DNA of 64,000 bases from Maribacter stanieri (lineage in GTDB: Bacteria > Bacteroidota > Bacteroidia > Flavobacteriales > Flavobacteriaceae): assembly GCF_900112245.1 (NCBI RefSeq), contig NZ_FOYX01000003.1, positions 1 to 64,000 on the forward strand, written 5' to 3'. The notes below the pieces were generated by a model that searched no databases, was not told where the DNA came from, and saw only the letters and a program-made list of their open reading frames with translations. Below, in pieces: positions 8,141 through 15,941 of the stretch; position 1 is the stretch's first letter; every line of letters starts with the position of its first letter. The position numbers and the translations under genes were made by a program.

Positions 8141-9421
8141 ATGTCAATTTTAGAAAACATCTCTTCTAAGGATGCTATCGCATTAGAAGAAAAACACGGA
8201 GCCCACAATTATCACCCACTACCTGTAGTATTAAGTAAAGGTGAAGGTGTATTTGTTTGGGACGTTGAAGGAAAAAAATATTATGATTTTCTTTCTGCAT
8301 ATTCTGCAGTAAACCAAGGTCATTGCCATCCAAAAATTGTTGATGCAATGACAGAACAAGCAAAAACTTTGTCATTGACGTCTAGAGCATTTTATAATGA
8401 TATGCTAGGCAAGTATGAGAAATATGCTACTGAAACTTTTCATTTCGATAAGCTTTTACCAATGAATACTGGTGCAGAGGCTGTAGAAACTGCACTGAAG
8501 ATTTGTAGAAAATGGGCTTATGAAAAGAAAGGGATAGCTGAGAATAATGCGGAAATAGTTGTTTGTGAAAATAATTTTCACGGTCGTACTACAACTATAA
8601 TTTCTTTTTCTAACGATCCTGTTGCCCGTAAGAATTTTGGACCATATACTGACGGATTCATTAAAATAGCGTATGATAATTTAACGGCTTTAGAAGAAGT
8701 TTTAAAATCAAACTCAAATGTTGCAGGTTTCTTAGTTGAGCCTATACAAGGTGAGGCTGGGGTTTACGTACCTTCTGAAGGTTATTTAAGTGGCGCAAAA
8801 GCATTATGTGAAAAGTATAATGTTTTGTTTATTGCAGACGAAGTACAAACAGGTATTGCTAGAACAGGTCGTTTATTAGCTACTTGTGGTAATTGCTCTT
8901 GTTCAGATAAACACTGTAGTGGAACTCCAGAAATTAAGCCAGATATTTTAATTTTAGGAAAAGCTTTGTCCGGTGGTGCTTATCCGGTTTCTGCTGTTTT
9001 GGCAAATGATGCTATTATGAATGTTATACGACCAGGAAACCATGGTAGTACCTTTGGTGGTAACCCAATTGCTGCTGCTGTTGGTATGGCTGCTCTAGAA
9101 GTGGTAAAAGATGAAAAGCTTGCAGAAAATGCATTTGTATTAGGTGAACTTTTTAGATCAGAGTTGAATAAATTCATACCAACTACAGATTTAGTAAACA
9201 GTGTTCGTGGTAAAGGTCTATTGAATGCAATTCTTATTAATGACAGTGAAGAGAGCTCTACTGCTTGGGATATATGTATGGCATTAAAGGAGAATGGATT
9301 GTTGGCGAAACCAACACACGGTAATATAATTCGTTTTGCACCTCCTTTGGTAATGACTAAAGAAGAGCTACTAGATTGTGTTTCAATCATTATAAAAACA
9401 CTGAAAGAGTTTAAACAATAG
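8141..9421 (+). CDS. rocD: Ornithine-oxo-acid aminotransferase
   Basis: A 426-residue PLP enzyme of class III (fold type I) that converts ornithine and 2-oxoglutarate to glutamate semialdehyde and glutamate in arginine/proline metabolism. PLP residues: D233 (IADEVQTG) and the Schiff-base K274 (LILGKALSGG); the HGSTFGGNP phosphate-binding segment follows. The NTGAEAVETALK and NNFHGRT segments are as in known OATs. Between R244 and the 270s it has an insert with C249, C252, C254 and C259, absent from human OAT as I know it, which could bind metal. The gene stands alone and ends in a strong bidirectional terminator. Confidence 0.9.
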   Translation: MSILENISSKDAIALEEKHGAHNYHPLPVVLSKGEGVFVWDVEGKKYYDFLSAYSAVNQGHCHPKIVDAMTEQAKTLSLTSRAFYNDMLGKYEKYATETFHFDKLLPMNTGAEAVETALKICRKWAYEKKGIAENNAEIVVCENNFHGRTTTIISFSNDPVARKNFGPYTDGFIKIAYDNLTALEEVLKSNSNVAGFLVEPIQGEAGVYVPSEGYLSGAKALCEKYNVLFIADEVQTGIARTGRLLATCGNCSCSDKHCSGTPEIKPDILILGKALSGGAYPVSAVLANDAIMNVIRPGNHGSTFGGNPIAAAVGMAALEVVKDEKLAENAFVLGELFRSELNKFIPTTDLVNSVRGKGLLNAILINDSEESSTAWDICMALKENGLLAKPTHGNIIRFAPPLVMTKEELLDCVSIIIKTLKEFKQ

Positions 9422-9426
9422 AAATA

Positions 9427-9459
9427 AAAAATCCCCGATGTAAATCGGGGATTTTTTTT
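9427..9459. terminator. Bidirectional terminator between rocD and the CCC-motif genes
   Basis: Stem AAAATCCCCGAT/ATCGGGGATTTT with a GTAA loop (9440-9443), a T-run to the right and an A-run to the left. It serves rocD (+) and the convergent gene ending at 9476 (-). Confidence 0.9.
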
Positions 9460-9475
9460 GTTTATAATTTTTCTT

Positions 9476-9787
9476 CTATTGAAAATCGGCTGATGCAAAT
9501 ATTGCTATAATTAAACCGAAATAGACTATAGAAAGAATTAAAAGGATAATAGCTATTGCAAGACCAATGTAAGATAAAATCCTGCCAGTATTTATATTTT
9601 CATATCCTCTATAATTACCAGGGTTATTTTCATAAAAGCTTTGTGCCTTCTTCGCATTATTTAAACCAATGATACTGAATATGGCGCCAAAAGGACCACA
9701 ACAGAAAATGGATAAAACAATGGATAAAATTCCAAAAGTTAAAGCGTTACTAGAACCTGGTATTTGTTGATATTCTGAATTGTTCAT
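9476..9787 (-). CDS. CCC-motif-type small membrane protein
   Basis: A 103-residue protein with two hydrophobic helices (about 15-42 and 70-97) separated by a polar loop containing a YENNPGNYRG segment. A C29-C30 pair lies in the first helix (IFCCGPFG). It resembles the Bacteroidetes CCC-motif membrane protein family and is related to its upstream neighbour, although this copy has only two cysteines. Function unknown. Its start codon abuts the stop codon of the neighbour. Confidence 0.7.
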   Translation of the reverse strand: MNNSEYQQIPGSSNALTFGILSIVLSIFCCGPFGAIFSIIGLNNAKKAQSFYENNPGNYRGYENINTGRILSYIGLAIAIILLILSIVYFGLIIAIFASADFQ

Positions 9788-10126
9788 TTATTCCATTGGT
9801 ATTCCAAGTTGTTCATAAATTTCAGAGGTTTGTTCTATATATGCATCCCAACCACCCATAGAAACTATTGAGTATACCGTCCATACTAGAGAAAGTACTC
9901 CCAAGACTAGTCCAATTATAGCAACAATTTTAGTTGTCTTAAGAGTACTAAAATTGGAATATTCTTGAGGATTTTCCTGATAAGTTTTAGTGTCTTTGTT
10001 TACTAAAATTAATGCAATACCAGACAAAATAACACCTCCAATACCAGCACTTACACAGCAGCATAAAAAAGATACGATACTTAGGATAAGAGCGATAGTT
10101 ACATTAGGTAATTTTTGTTGTTCCAT
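9788..10126 (-). CDS. CCC-motif membrane protein
   Basis: A 112-residue protein with two membrane helices. The first holds three consecutive cysteines C22-C23-C24 (FLCCCVSAG), the signature of this Bacteroidetes family, and a YQENPQEY loop similar to that in the next gene. The layout recalls the small two-helix DUF4190 type. Function unknown. It lies between the DUF2752 gene (15-base gap) and a second copy (no gap), making a three-gene unit of small membrane proteins. Confidence 0.75.
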   Translation of the reverse strand: MEQQKLPNVTIALILSIVSFLCCCVSAGIGGVILSGIALILVNKDTKTYQENPQEYSNFSTLKTTKIVAIIGLVLGVLSLVWTVYSIVSMGGWDAYIEQTSEIYEQLGIPME

Positions 10127-10141
10127 AATTTAAAGGTTTAG

Positions 10142-10480
10142 TTAAATGAATTTTAAAATGTAATTGGTCAATATAAAACCTACGGTACTTACCATAAGAG
10201 TAATCGTAATTGTATTTGAATGTTTAAAGGAATAAATTTTATTGAGCCCTAAAAAACCAAAAAGTAGTAACATAGGGTAAATAGCTGGGTACATTAAAAA
10301 AGCAGAAACAAACTCGCCTTTTATTAAAAATAGCAATGAACGTTGTAACCCACAGCCGGGGCAATCAACGCCTAATATCTGTTTTGTAAAACAGGGAAGC
10401 ATAAAACTTTCTAATCCCAAAAAAATAATTAATGCCTTAAGGCGCATCTTTAAATAAATTAATAGTCCGAAAATTACCAT
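10142..10480 (-). CDS. DUF2752 domain-containing small membrane protein
   Basis: A 112-residue protein with about three hydrophobic helices and the DUF2752 signature C40-P-G-C43-G-x2-R47 (CPGCGLQR) after an additional C30. The function is unknown; the CPGCG motif suggests a redox or metal role at the membrane face. The first gene of a unit with the two CCC-motif proteins. The true start may be the second in-frame ATG, which gives MRLKAL (10447) and removes 11 residues; the sequence does not decide. Divergent from the Smr gene. Confidence 0.75.
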   Translation of the reverse strand: MVIFGLLIYLKMRLKALIIFLGLESFMLPCFTKQILGVDCPGCGLQRSLLFLIKGEFVSAFLMYPAIYPMLLLFGFLGLNKIYSFKHSNTITITLMVSTVGFILTNYILKFI

Positions 10481-10488
10481 TATTTTTG
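10481..10488 (+). promoter_or_regulatory. -7 promoter element of the Smr gene (TATTTTTG)
   Basis: Exact TAnnTTTG match ending 18 bases before the ATG at 10507. It overlaps an in-frame upstream TTG, which is therefore not the start. Confidence 0.55.
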
Positions 10489-10506
10489 TGTATTCAAAAC
10501 AAAAAC

Positions 10507-11049
10507 ATGTCTCATTTTAAGATTGGCGATACCGTAGAAACAATTGACGATGTCATAAAAGGCGTAGTTGAGTCTATAAATGATCGCAGTGTCATCATTT
10601 TAAGTGATGATGGTTTTCCGTTAACTTTTGATTTTAAGGAGTTGGTTTTAATTTCTGACGATATTCGTGTTTCCAACTATGAAATTGCCAAAATCAAGAA
10701 AGAAAAAGAAATTCCTAAAAGAAGAAAAACTACTGTTTTAAGAACAAAGGAGCGTACTGCTCCAAAAATGGAGGTTGATTTACACATTAATCAATTAGTG
10801 AAGAATCCAAAAGCGATTAGCAAATTTGATATGTTGAATTTACAGTTAGATACTGCAAAAAGACAACTAGATTTTGCTATTAGTAAGAGAATTCAGAAAA
10901 TTGTTTTTATACATGGCGTAGGTGAGGGGGTGCTGAAAGAAGAGTTGGGTTATCTCTTTAGAAAGTATGATAACGTTAAGTACTATGATGCGGACTACCA
11001 AAAATATGGGCTAGGGGCAACAGAGGTTTACGTTTTTCAAAATTTTTAA
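10507..11049 (+). CDS. Smr/MutS2-C-terminal domain protein
   Basis: A 180-residue cytosolic protein. An N-terminal beta-rich part (~1-60), resembling the DUF2027-type region of Bacteroidetes, is joined by a basic linker to a C-terminal Smr domain with VDLHINQL (~91-98) and the HGVGEGVLKEEL motif (~134-145). Smr domains bind or nick branched nucleic acids or act on stalled ribosome complexes; which applies here is unknown. The ATG at 10507 is chosen because the promoter element lies between it and the upstream TTG. It converges with the lipoprotein gene, with one base between stop codons. Confidence 0.83.
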   Translation: MSHFKIGDTVETIDDVIKGVVESINDRSVIILSDDGFPLTFDFKELVLISDDIRVSNYEIAKIKKEKEIPKRRKTTVLRTKERTAPKMEVDLHINQLVKNPKAISKFDMLNLQLDTAKRQLDFAISKRIQKIVFIHGVGEGVLKEELGYLFRKYDNVKYYDADYQKYGLGATEVYVFQNF

Positions 11050-11050
11050 A

Positions 11051-11557
11051 TTAACCGGCTGTAGTAGTAACGGTACCAAATTCACTCACTTGCAAATCGG
11101 TAATTCTACTTCCGTTTTCGTTTAAAAATGTAATTCCACTTAGTTGAATAGTATGGGTGAATGTTATACTATCTTCAGTAGTAGTGGTGATAATAATACT
11201 TCCGCCTTCTGCTTCAATTTCTTCTAAAACTGTTGGTGTAAGTGGTGGTGGCGAATCACAGAAATAAGTACTGGTTACTGTCTCTGAAAATATACGGTAG
11301 CTTATTTGAGAGCTGCCAGGAACAGCACTAGTTAATTCTGTAGTACTAACTTCATTTTTTAAAAGCCCACTAGGCAATGTTACTATTAAAGCTTCATCAC
11401 CATTTATTTTAAACAATACATTTTCGGTTGAGACAGATACTGTATCACAACTTTGAACGGTTTCTATACTATCAAAATCTACGGTTTCTATTTGTAAGTC
11501 ACCATCATTACATGCAAAGAACAAAATTGAACAACCAATTAAAAGGTATTTTTTCAT
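11051..11557 (-). CDS. Lipoprotein of unknown function
   Basis: A 168-residue lipoprotein with the signal sequence ending at C16 (FFAC). The mature part is Ser/Thr-rich, acidic and probably all-beta, with runs such as TTTTEDSITF that suggest a secreted Ig-like or barrel-sandwich fold. I do not recognise a family. It resembles the DUF6452 protein in general style, not clearly in sequence. A single gene between convergent and divergent neighbours. Confidence 0.68.
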   Translation of the reverse strand: MKKYLLIGCSILFFACNDGDLQIETVDFDSIETVQSCDTVSVSTENVLFKINGDEALIVTLPSGLLKNEVSTTELTSAVPGSSQISYRIFSETVTSTYFCDSPPPLTPTVLEEIEAEGGSIIITTTTEDSITFTHTIQLSGITFLNENGSRITDLQVSEFGTVTTTAG

Positions 11558-11624
11558 AATTCAAATTTAATTTAAAATTTGGAAATCTGTCTGTAGCATC
11601 ACAGTCATTTATGGGTTAATTAAC

Positions 11625-11632
11625 TATTTTTG
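11625..11632 (+). promoter_or_regulatory. -7 promoter element of the cysteine desulfurase gene (TATTTTTG)
   Basis: Exact TAnnTTTG match, 29 bases before the ATG at 11662. It overlaps an in-frame GTG at 11632 that would otherwise extend the protein by ten residues. Confidence 0.55.
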
Positions 11633-11661
11633 TGCTTTATTTATTTTTAGAGTATGCTTAT

Positions 11662-12807
11662 ATGAAACATGTATATTTAGATAATGCCGCCACTACACAA
11701 GTTCACCCTAATGTAATTGCTAAAATGCAAGATGCCTTAGGTACTTACGGAAACCCTTCTTCTACACATAGTTTTGGAAGAACGGCTAAAACTGCTATTG
11801 AAAGTGCGCGTAAAACAATCGCTAAATATATTAATGCGCAACCGTCAGAAATTATTTTTACTTCTGGTGGTACAGAGGCAGATAATATGATTATTAGATG
11901 TGCCGTTCGTGATTTGGGTGTAAAGACTATAATTACTTCTAGAATTGAGCATCATGCAGTTTTGCATACTGTGGAAGAATTAGAGCAAAAAGCTGCAATT
12001 CAATTATTATATGTTGATTTGGATGTATATGGTAATCCAGATTTGGCACATTTAGAAACACTTTTACAAAAAGATGATTCTAAAAAATTGGTAAGCTTAA
12101 TGCATGTCAATAATGAAATAGGAAATAAAATTGATTTAGAAGAAATTACTTTTTTGTCAAAAAAATACGGAGCACTGGTTCATTCAGATACCGTTCAATC
12201 ATTAGGTCATTATAATTGGGATGTAAAAGCATTTCCTATTGACTTTTTAGCTGCTGCCGCTCATAAATTTCACGGTCCTAAAGGCATTGGTTTTGCTTTT
12301 ATTCGTAAAAACTCTGGATTAAGCTGTATGATTTCTGGTGGTTCGCAAGAACGAGGGTTAAGAGCTGGTACAGAATCATTCCATAACATTGTTGGTTTAG
12401 AAGAAGCTTTTATACATGCGTATGAGAACTTAGAAGCTGAAAAAAAATATGTTGAAGAGCTTAAGTCTTATTTTATAGCGCAAGTAAAGTCAACTATCCC
12501 CAATGCTAAATTTAATGGGCATTCTGGTGATATGGATAAAAGTACTTACACTCTAGTAAATGTATGTTTGCCAATTACAGAAGATAAAGCTATGCTACTT
12601 TTGTTTAATCTTGATATGAAAGGAATTGCCTGTTCTAAGGGTAGTGCATGCCAGTCTGGTAGCGATGCCGGTTCACACGTACTTACGCAAATACTATCTG
12701 CTGAAGATATGAAAAAGCCATCTGTTCGTTTTTCATTCTCAACATATAATACAAAAGAAGATATTGATTATACTATTGGGGTTATTAAAGATATTATAGA
12801 AGCGTAA
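11662..12807 (+). CDS. Cysteine desulfurase, NifS/IscS family
   Basis: A 381-residue PLP enzyme that takes sulfur from cysteine as an enzyme persulfide for Fe-S clusters, tRNA thiolation or cofactors. The start MKHVYLDNAATT is the classic N-terminus. The PLP lysine is K202 (AAHKFHGPKG), with H98-H99 and D176 in the usual cofactor positions. The sulfur-accepting cysteine is C330 in KGSACQSGS, with a short loop before it, as in class I (IscS) enzymes. No iscU or suf genes are adjacent. Its stop codon directly abuts that of the convergent gene at 12808. Confidence 0.88.
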   Translation: MKHVYLDNAATTQVHPNVIAKMQDALGTYGNPSSTHSFGRTAKTAIESARKTIAKYINAQPSEIIFTSGGTEADNMIIRCAVRDLGVKTIITSRIEHHAVLHTVEELEQKAAIQLLYVDLDVYGNPDLAHLETLLQKDDSKKLVSLMHVNNEIGNKIDLEEITFLSKKYGALVHSDTVQSLGHYNWDVKAFPIDFLAAAAHKFHGPKGIGFAFIRKNSGLSCMISGGSQERGLRAGTESFHNIVGLEEAFIHAYENLEAEKKYVEELKSYFIAQVKSTIPNAKFNGHSGDMDKSTYTLVNVCLPITEDKAMLLLFNLDMKGIACSKGSACQSGSDAGSHVLTQILSAEDMKKPSVRFSFSTYNTKEDIDYTIGVIKDIIEA

Positions 12808-13461
12808 TTAATCTTTATTACGATCGCGTTTTCTTTCTCTTTCGTATGGGAATTTTCTAATGGCTAATTTCATCATTCGGTCAATAAGGTCTGTAGTGTT
12901 TTTACCAGTCTTCTTATTTATTTCTTTCTCGTATTTCCAAAGAAGTTTACCAGAATCGCCATCACTTATTTTAATTCCTATTCTACCATAATTGGCGCCA
13001 CCAGAGAAATAATCTGTAAAACTAAATTCTGTAGGTATACCATTTGATAATAAAATATTTAAATCTAAAGTGCCACTTATAATGCCATCTACACCCAGTA
13101 TTTCACTTAACTCTTTAGTAGTATAAACATCAATATTTTCATAGCTGATGTTTTCTTTAGCTAAAATGGCAGCGGTATTTTCAATGTTTTGAAAAGTAAC
13201 AGGTAAATTTTTCTTTTTACTGCGTTTGGAAAAATAAGTTTCTAAAGCATTTTGTACGGCGTAACCTTCATTTTCTTCTAGTCTTTTTTGTTCAGATTTA
13301 GATATTTTTTCATTGAGGTCTAAATTGGTTAAAAAAGGTATTATAGCTAGTACGTTGTGGTCTGCACTTAATGCATCAAAGCTTGGGCTTTCGTAAATAT
13401 TTTTTTGAGCTACGACGGCAAAGGAAGAAATTAGTGTAATTAAGAAAAGTATTCTTTTCAT
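12808..13461 (-). CDS. Secreted protein of unknown function (CsgG/GNA1162-like features)
   Basis: A 217-residue exported protein with a signal peptide ending near VVAQ (residue ~19). The body has a conserved-looking ISGTLDLN segment and a GDSGKLLWKYEKE segment, a pattern also seen in periplasmic CsgG- and GNA1162-like proteins. That likeness is weak and I do not assign a family. The C-terminus is very basic (RERKRDRNKD). It is 9 bases after the TonB-dependent receptor gene, so the last gene of the M23-receptor operon. Confidence 0.68.
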   Translation of the reverse strand: MKRILFLITLISSFAVVAQKNIYESPSFDALSADHNVLAIIPFLTNLDLNEKISKSEQKRLEENEGYAVQNALETYFSKRSKKKNLPVTFQNIENTAAILAKENISYENIDVYTTKELSEILGVDGIISGTLDLNILLSNGIPTEFSFTDYFSGGANYGRIGIKISDGDSGKLLWKYEKEINKKTGKNTTDLIDRMMKLAIRKFPYERERKRDRNKD

Positions 13462-13470
13462 CTGTGTTGT

Positions 13471-15936
13471 TTATAAGCGAATTCCTAATCTTAAATTTAA
13501 TACTCTTGATGTAAGGTAATTTGGCACAGCATATTCATTTTTACTGTCCGCATCCCTTACCCAAGTATTGGTAATTGAATTTTGATTATTGAATAAATTG
13601 AATATTTCAAAACCTAAACTCAACTCTTTAAAATTGTGAAGCCAATGTGTTTTTGGATATTGTTTGTCCTTATTTGCAAAAATATAGGAAATTCCTAAAT
13701 CAGCACGTTTATAATCTCTTAATCTATTCTGAAAAATGTATGGGTCAGCATAACTGGGAGATCCACCAGGAACACCTGTTTGATAAACTAAATTCAAATA
13801 CATTTTCAAATCTGGTATTGTGGGTATATAATCTTGAAAAAGTATTGCAAATTTTATTCTTTGATCTGTTGGTCTAGATATATACCCTTTATTATCTCTG
13901 TTCTCTTCTGTTTTTAAATAGCCAAGACTTACCCAAGATTCTGTACCGGGTACAAAAGCACCGTTCATTCTAACTTCCGCACCATATACATAAGCTTCTG
14001 TAGTATTATTTGCAGCATAACGTATTCTAACATCTTCTAGAGTATACGGATTTACATTATCCAGTTTTTTGTAATACGCTTCACTAATTAATGTGAACGG
14101 GCGTTCCCATAATAAGAAACTATATTCATTACCGGCAACAAGGTGAAATGATTTTTGAGCTTTTACATTTGGTTGAATTGTACCTGTACTATCTCTTAAT
14201 TCTCTATAGAATGGAGGTTGGTGATACAATCCTGTAGATACTCTAAATAACATATCTTTCTCCCATTCTGGTTTTATTGCAAATTGGGCTCGTGGACTAA
14301 ATACCGTTTGTGATACCTTTTCTATGTCAGTACCGCTAACCGTCCAATGATGAGCACGTACACCTACATTATAATATACATCTGCATTGTTCCATGTTTT
14401 GTGTGTTCCTATTTGAGTGTAGCCAGAAAATCTATTCGTTTTCACAAAATTCAAAGCATTTAACCCGTTATAAGCTATTAATGGGGCCGTAAATGGTTCT
14501 GAAGGTTGGTTGTTCACAAACTCAGGCCTTGGTGGTCGAATAGAGAATCCGGCAGAGTCTATAAATTCAGATTCCCGTAACTGATCCCTTATATCTTCAT
14601 GCGTATATTTTGCTCCCCATTCTAAAACAGAACTGTTCATGACATGGGTTCCTTTATGTTCTAGATTAAAAATAAGGGCGTCTAAATCATTTCTTGTACG
14701 GTTAAATTGTGAGCCAATGCCACGAGATGTTAATACCTCGCCAGCCGTATCACTACCTAGATTACTGTCTACTTCGCCAAGTTCGTATGCCGCGACTACA
14801 TCAGAATATTCTTCCTCGGTGGTGTGGTAGATGGATGAAATAAGTTTTAATGTGGTGTTTTCGTTTAAAAAATAGCTGCCTTTTAAAGCACCTAGTGCAG
14901 TTGTGTATTTGTTTGTTTCTTGACCTTCATAATACACAACCAACGCTTGCAGATTATCTATTGTACCAAAATTTGTTTGCCTATTTAATGGCTCGTTATT
15001 GTAATCATTAACTGCTATGTTCCCTAGAAAGTTAAGTTGAAACTTTGGAGATATATGATACGTTAAATAGCTTTGAACATCTGTGAATGCAGGGTTAAAA
15101 TTACTTTTAGTTTGTTGGCTATTTACCAACAAAGAATTATTTCTATATCGAATTCCAGAAACAGAACTTAATTTTTTGTTTTTGGATACTGTTTCTAAAC
15201 TTGCACTTGCACCTAAAAAACTTAAATCTGCGCGTAATGAAAATAGCGTAGGAGTCTTGTATTTAATATCTAGAACAGATGCCAATTTATCGCCATATTT
15301 AGCCTGAAATCCACCAGCGGAAAACTTAACATCTTGAACCAAATCACTGTTTACAAAACTTAATCCTTCCTGTTGAGCAGAACGTATTAAGAAAGGTCTG
15401 TAGACTTCAATTTCATTTACATACACTAAGTTTTCATCATAGTTGCCACCACGTACAGCGTATTGTGTACTTAATTCGTTATTTGATGATACACCTGGTA
15501 GAAGCTTTAGTATCGTTTCTACGCCAGAATTAGCTCCCGGAATTTTCCGTATACTTTCTGGAGATATGGTTAAAATACCATTTACAGTTTTTTCACCAGT
15601 AGCAGAAACAGTAACCCCATCTATTTGCGTAACCTCACTTTTTAATATAGGGTTGAACTCAAAAGTTTCGTTAGTTGTTAATATTAATTTTTCTAAAATC
15701 ACATCTTTGTATGCGATATGGGAGAAAATTATAGTGGTTTCTTTGTCAGAAGTTATTTCTAAAAGGTAAAAGCCGTCAGGATCCGTTGTTGTGCCTAAAC
15801 CATTTGCAGTGATATTTACATTTGATAAAGGCTCATTTTCACTACCTAATACTATACCCGAAATAGTAGCATTTTGAGCAAGACCAAAGGTGCCGCACAG
15901 CAATATTATAAGGCTTAGTACATTATGTAGTTTCAA
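13471..15936 (-). CDS. TonB-dependent receptor with carboxypeptidase-like N-terminal domain
   Basis: An 821-residue outer-membrane receptor. After a signal peptide (~1-20) come a carboxypeptidase-D regulatory-like Ig domain (~22-105, with GTTTDPDGFY), a plug domain (~115-225, AVRGGNYDENLVYVNEIEV) and a 22-strand-type barrel to the C-terminus, which ends in an aromatic/hydrophobic residue pattern (LNLRLGIRL). The length fits a TonB-dependent importer. There is no SusD partner, so it is not a classic polysaccharide-locus pair; the substrate is unknown. It starts 5 bases after the M23 gene and is co-transcribed with it. Confidence 0.87.
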   Translation of the reverse strand: MKLHNVLSLIILLCGTFGLAQNATISGIVLGSENEPLSNVNITANGLGTTTDPDGFYLLEITSDKETTIIFSHIAYKDVILEKLILTTNETFEFNPILKSEVTQIDGVTVSATGEKTVNGILTISPESIRKIPGANSGVETILKLLPGVSSNNELSTQYAVRGGNYDENLVYVNEIEVYRPFLIRSAQQEGLSFVNSDLVQDVKFSAGGFQAKYGDKLASVLDIKYKTPTLFSLRADLSFLGASASLETVSKNKKLSSVSGIRYRNNSLLVNSQQTKSNFNPAFTDVQSYLTYHISPKFQLNFLGNIAVNDYNNEPLNRQTNFGTIDNLQALVVYYEGQETNKYTTALGALKGSYFLNENTTLKLISSIYHTTEEEYSDVVAAYELGEVDSNLGSDTAGEVLTSRGIGSQFNRTRNDLDALIFNLEHKGTHVMNSSVLEWGAKYTHEDIRDQLRESEFIDSAGFSIRPPRPEFVNNQPSEPFTAPLIAYNGLNALNFVKTNRFSGYTQIGTHKTWNNADVYYNVGVRAHHWTVSGTDIEKVSQTVFSPRAQFAIKPEWEKDMLFRVSTGLYHQPPFYRELRDSTGTIQPNVKAQKSFHLVAGNEYSFLLWERPFTLISEAYYKKLDNVNPYTLEDVRIRYAANNTTEAYVYGAEVRMNGAFVPGTESWVSLGYLKTEENRDNKGYISRPTDQRIKFAILFQDYIPTIPDLKMYLNLVYQTGVPGGSPSYADPYIFQNRLRDYKRADLGISYIFANKDKQYPKTHWLHNFKELSLGFEIFNLFNNQNSITNTWVRDADSKNEYAVPNYLTSRVLNLRLGIRL

Positions 15937-15941
15937 CTATA

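Noticed and set aside
10486..10506. A TTG extension of the Smr protein
   Set aside because: It overlaps the -7 element at 10481-10488; the ATG at 10507 fits better.
11632..11661. A ten-residue GTG extension of the cysteine desulfurase
   Set aside because: The codon overlaps the -7 element, so it would not be within the mRNA; the ATG at 11662 gives the standard N-terminus.
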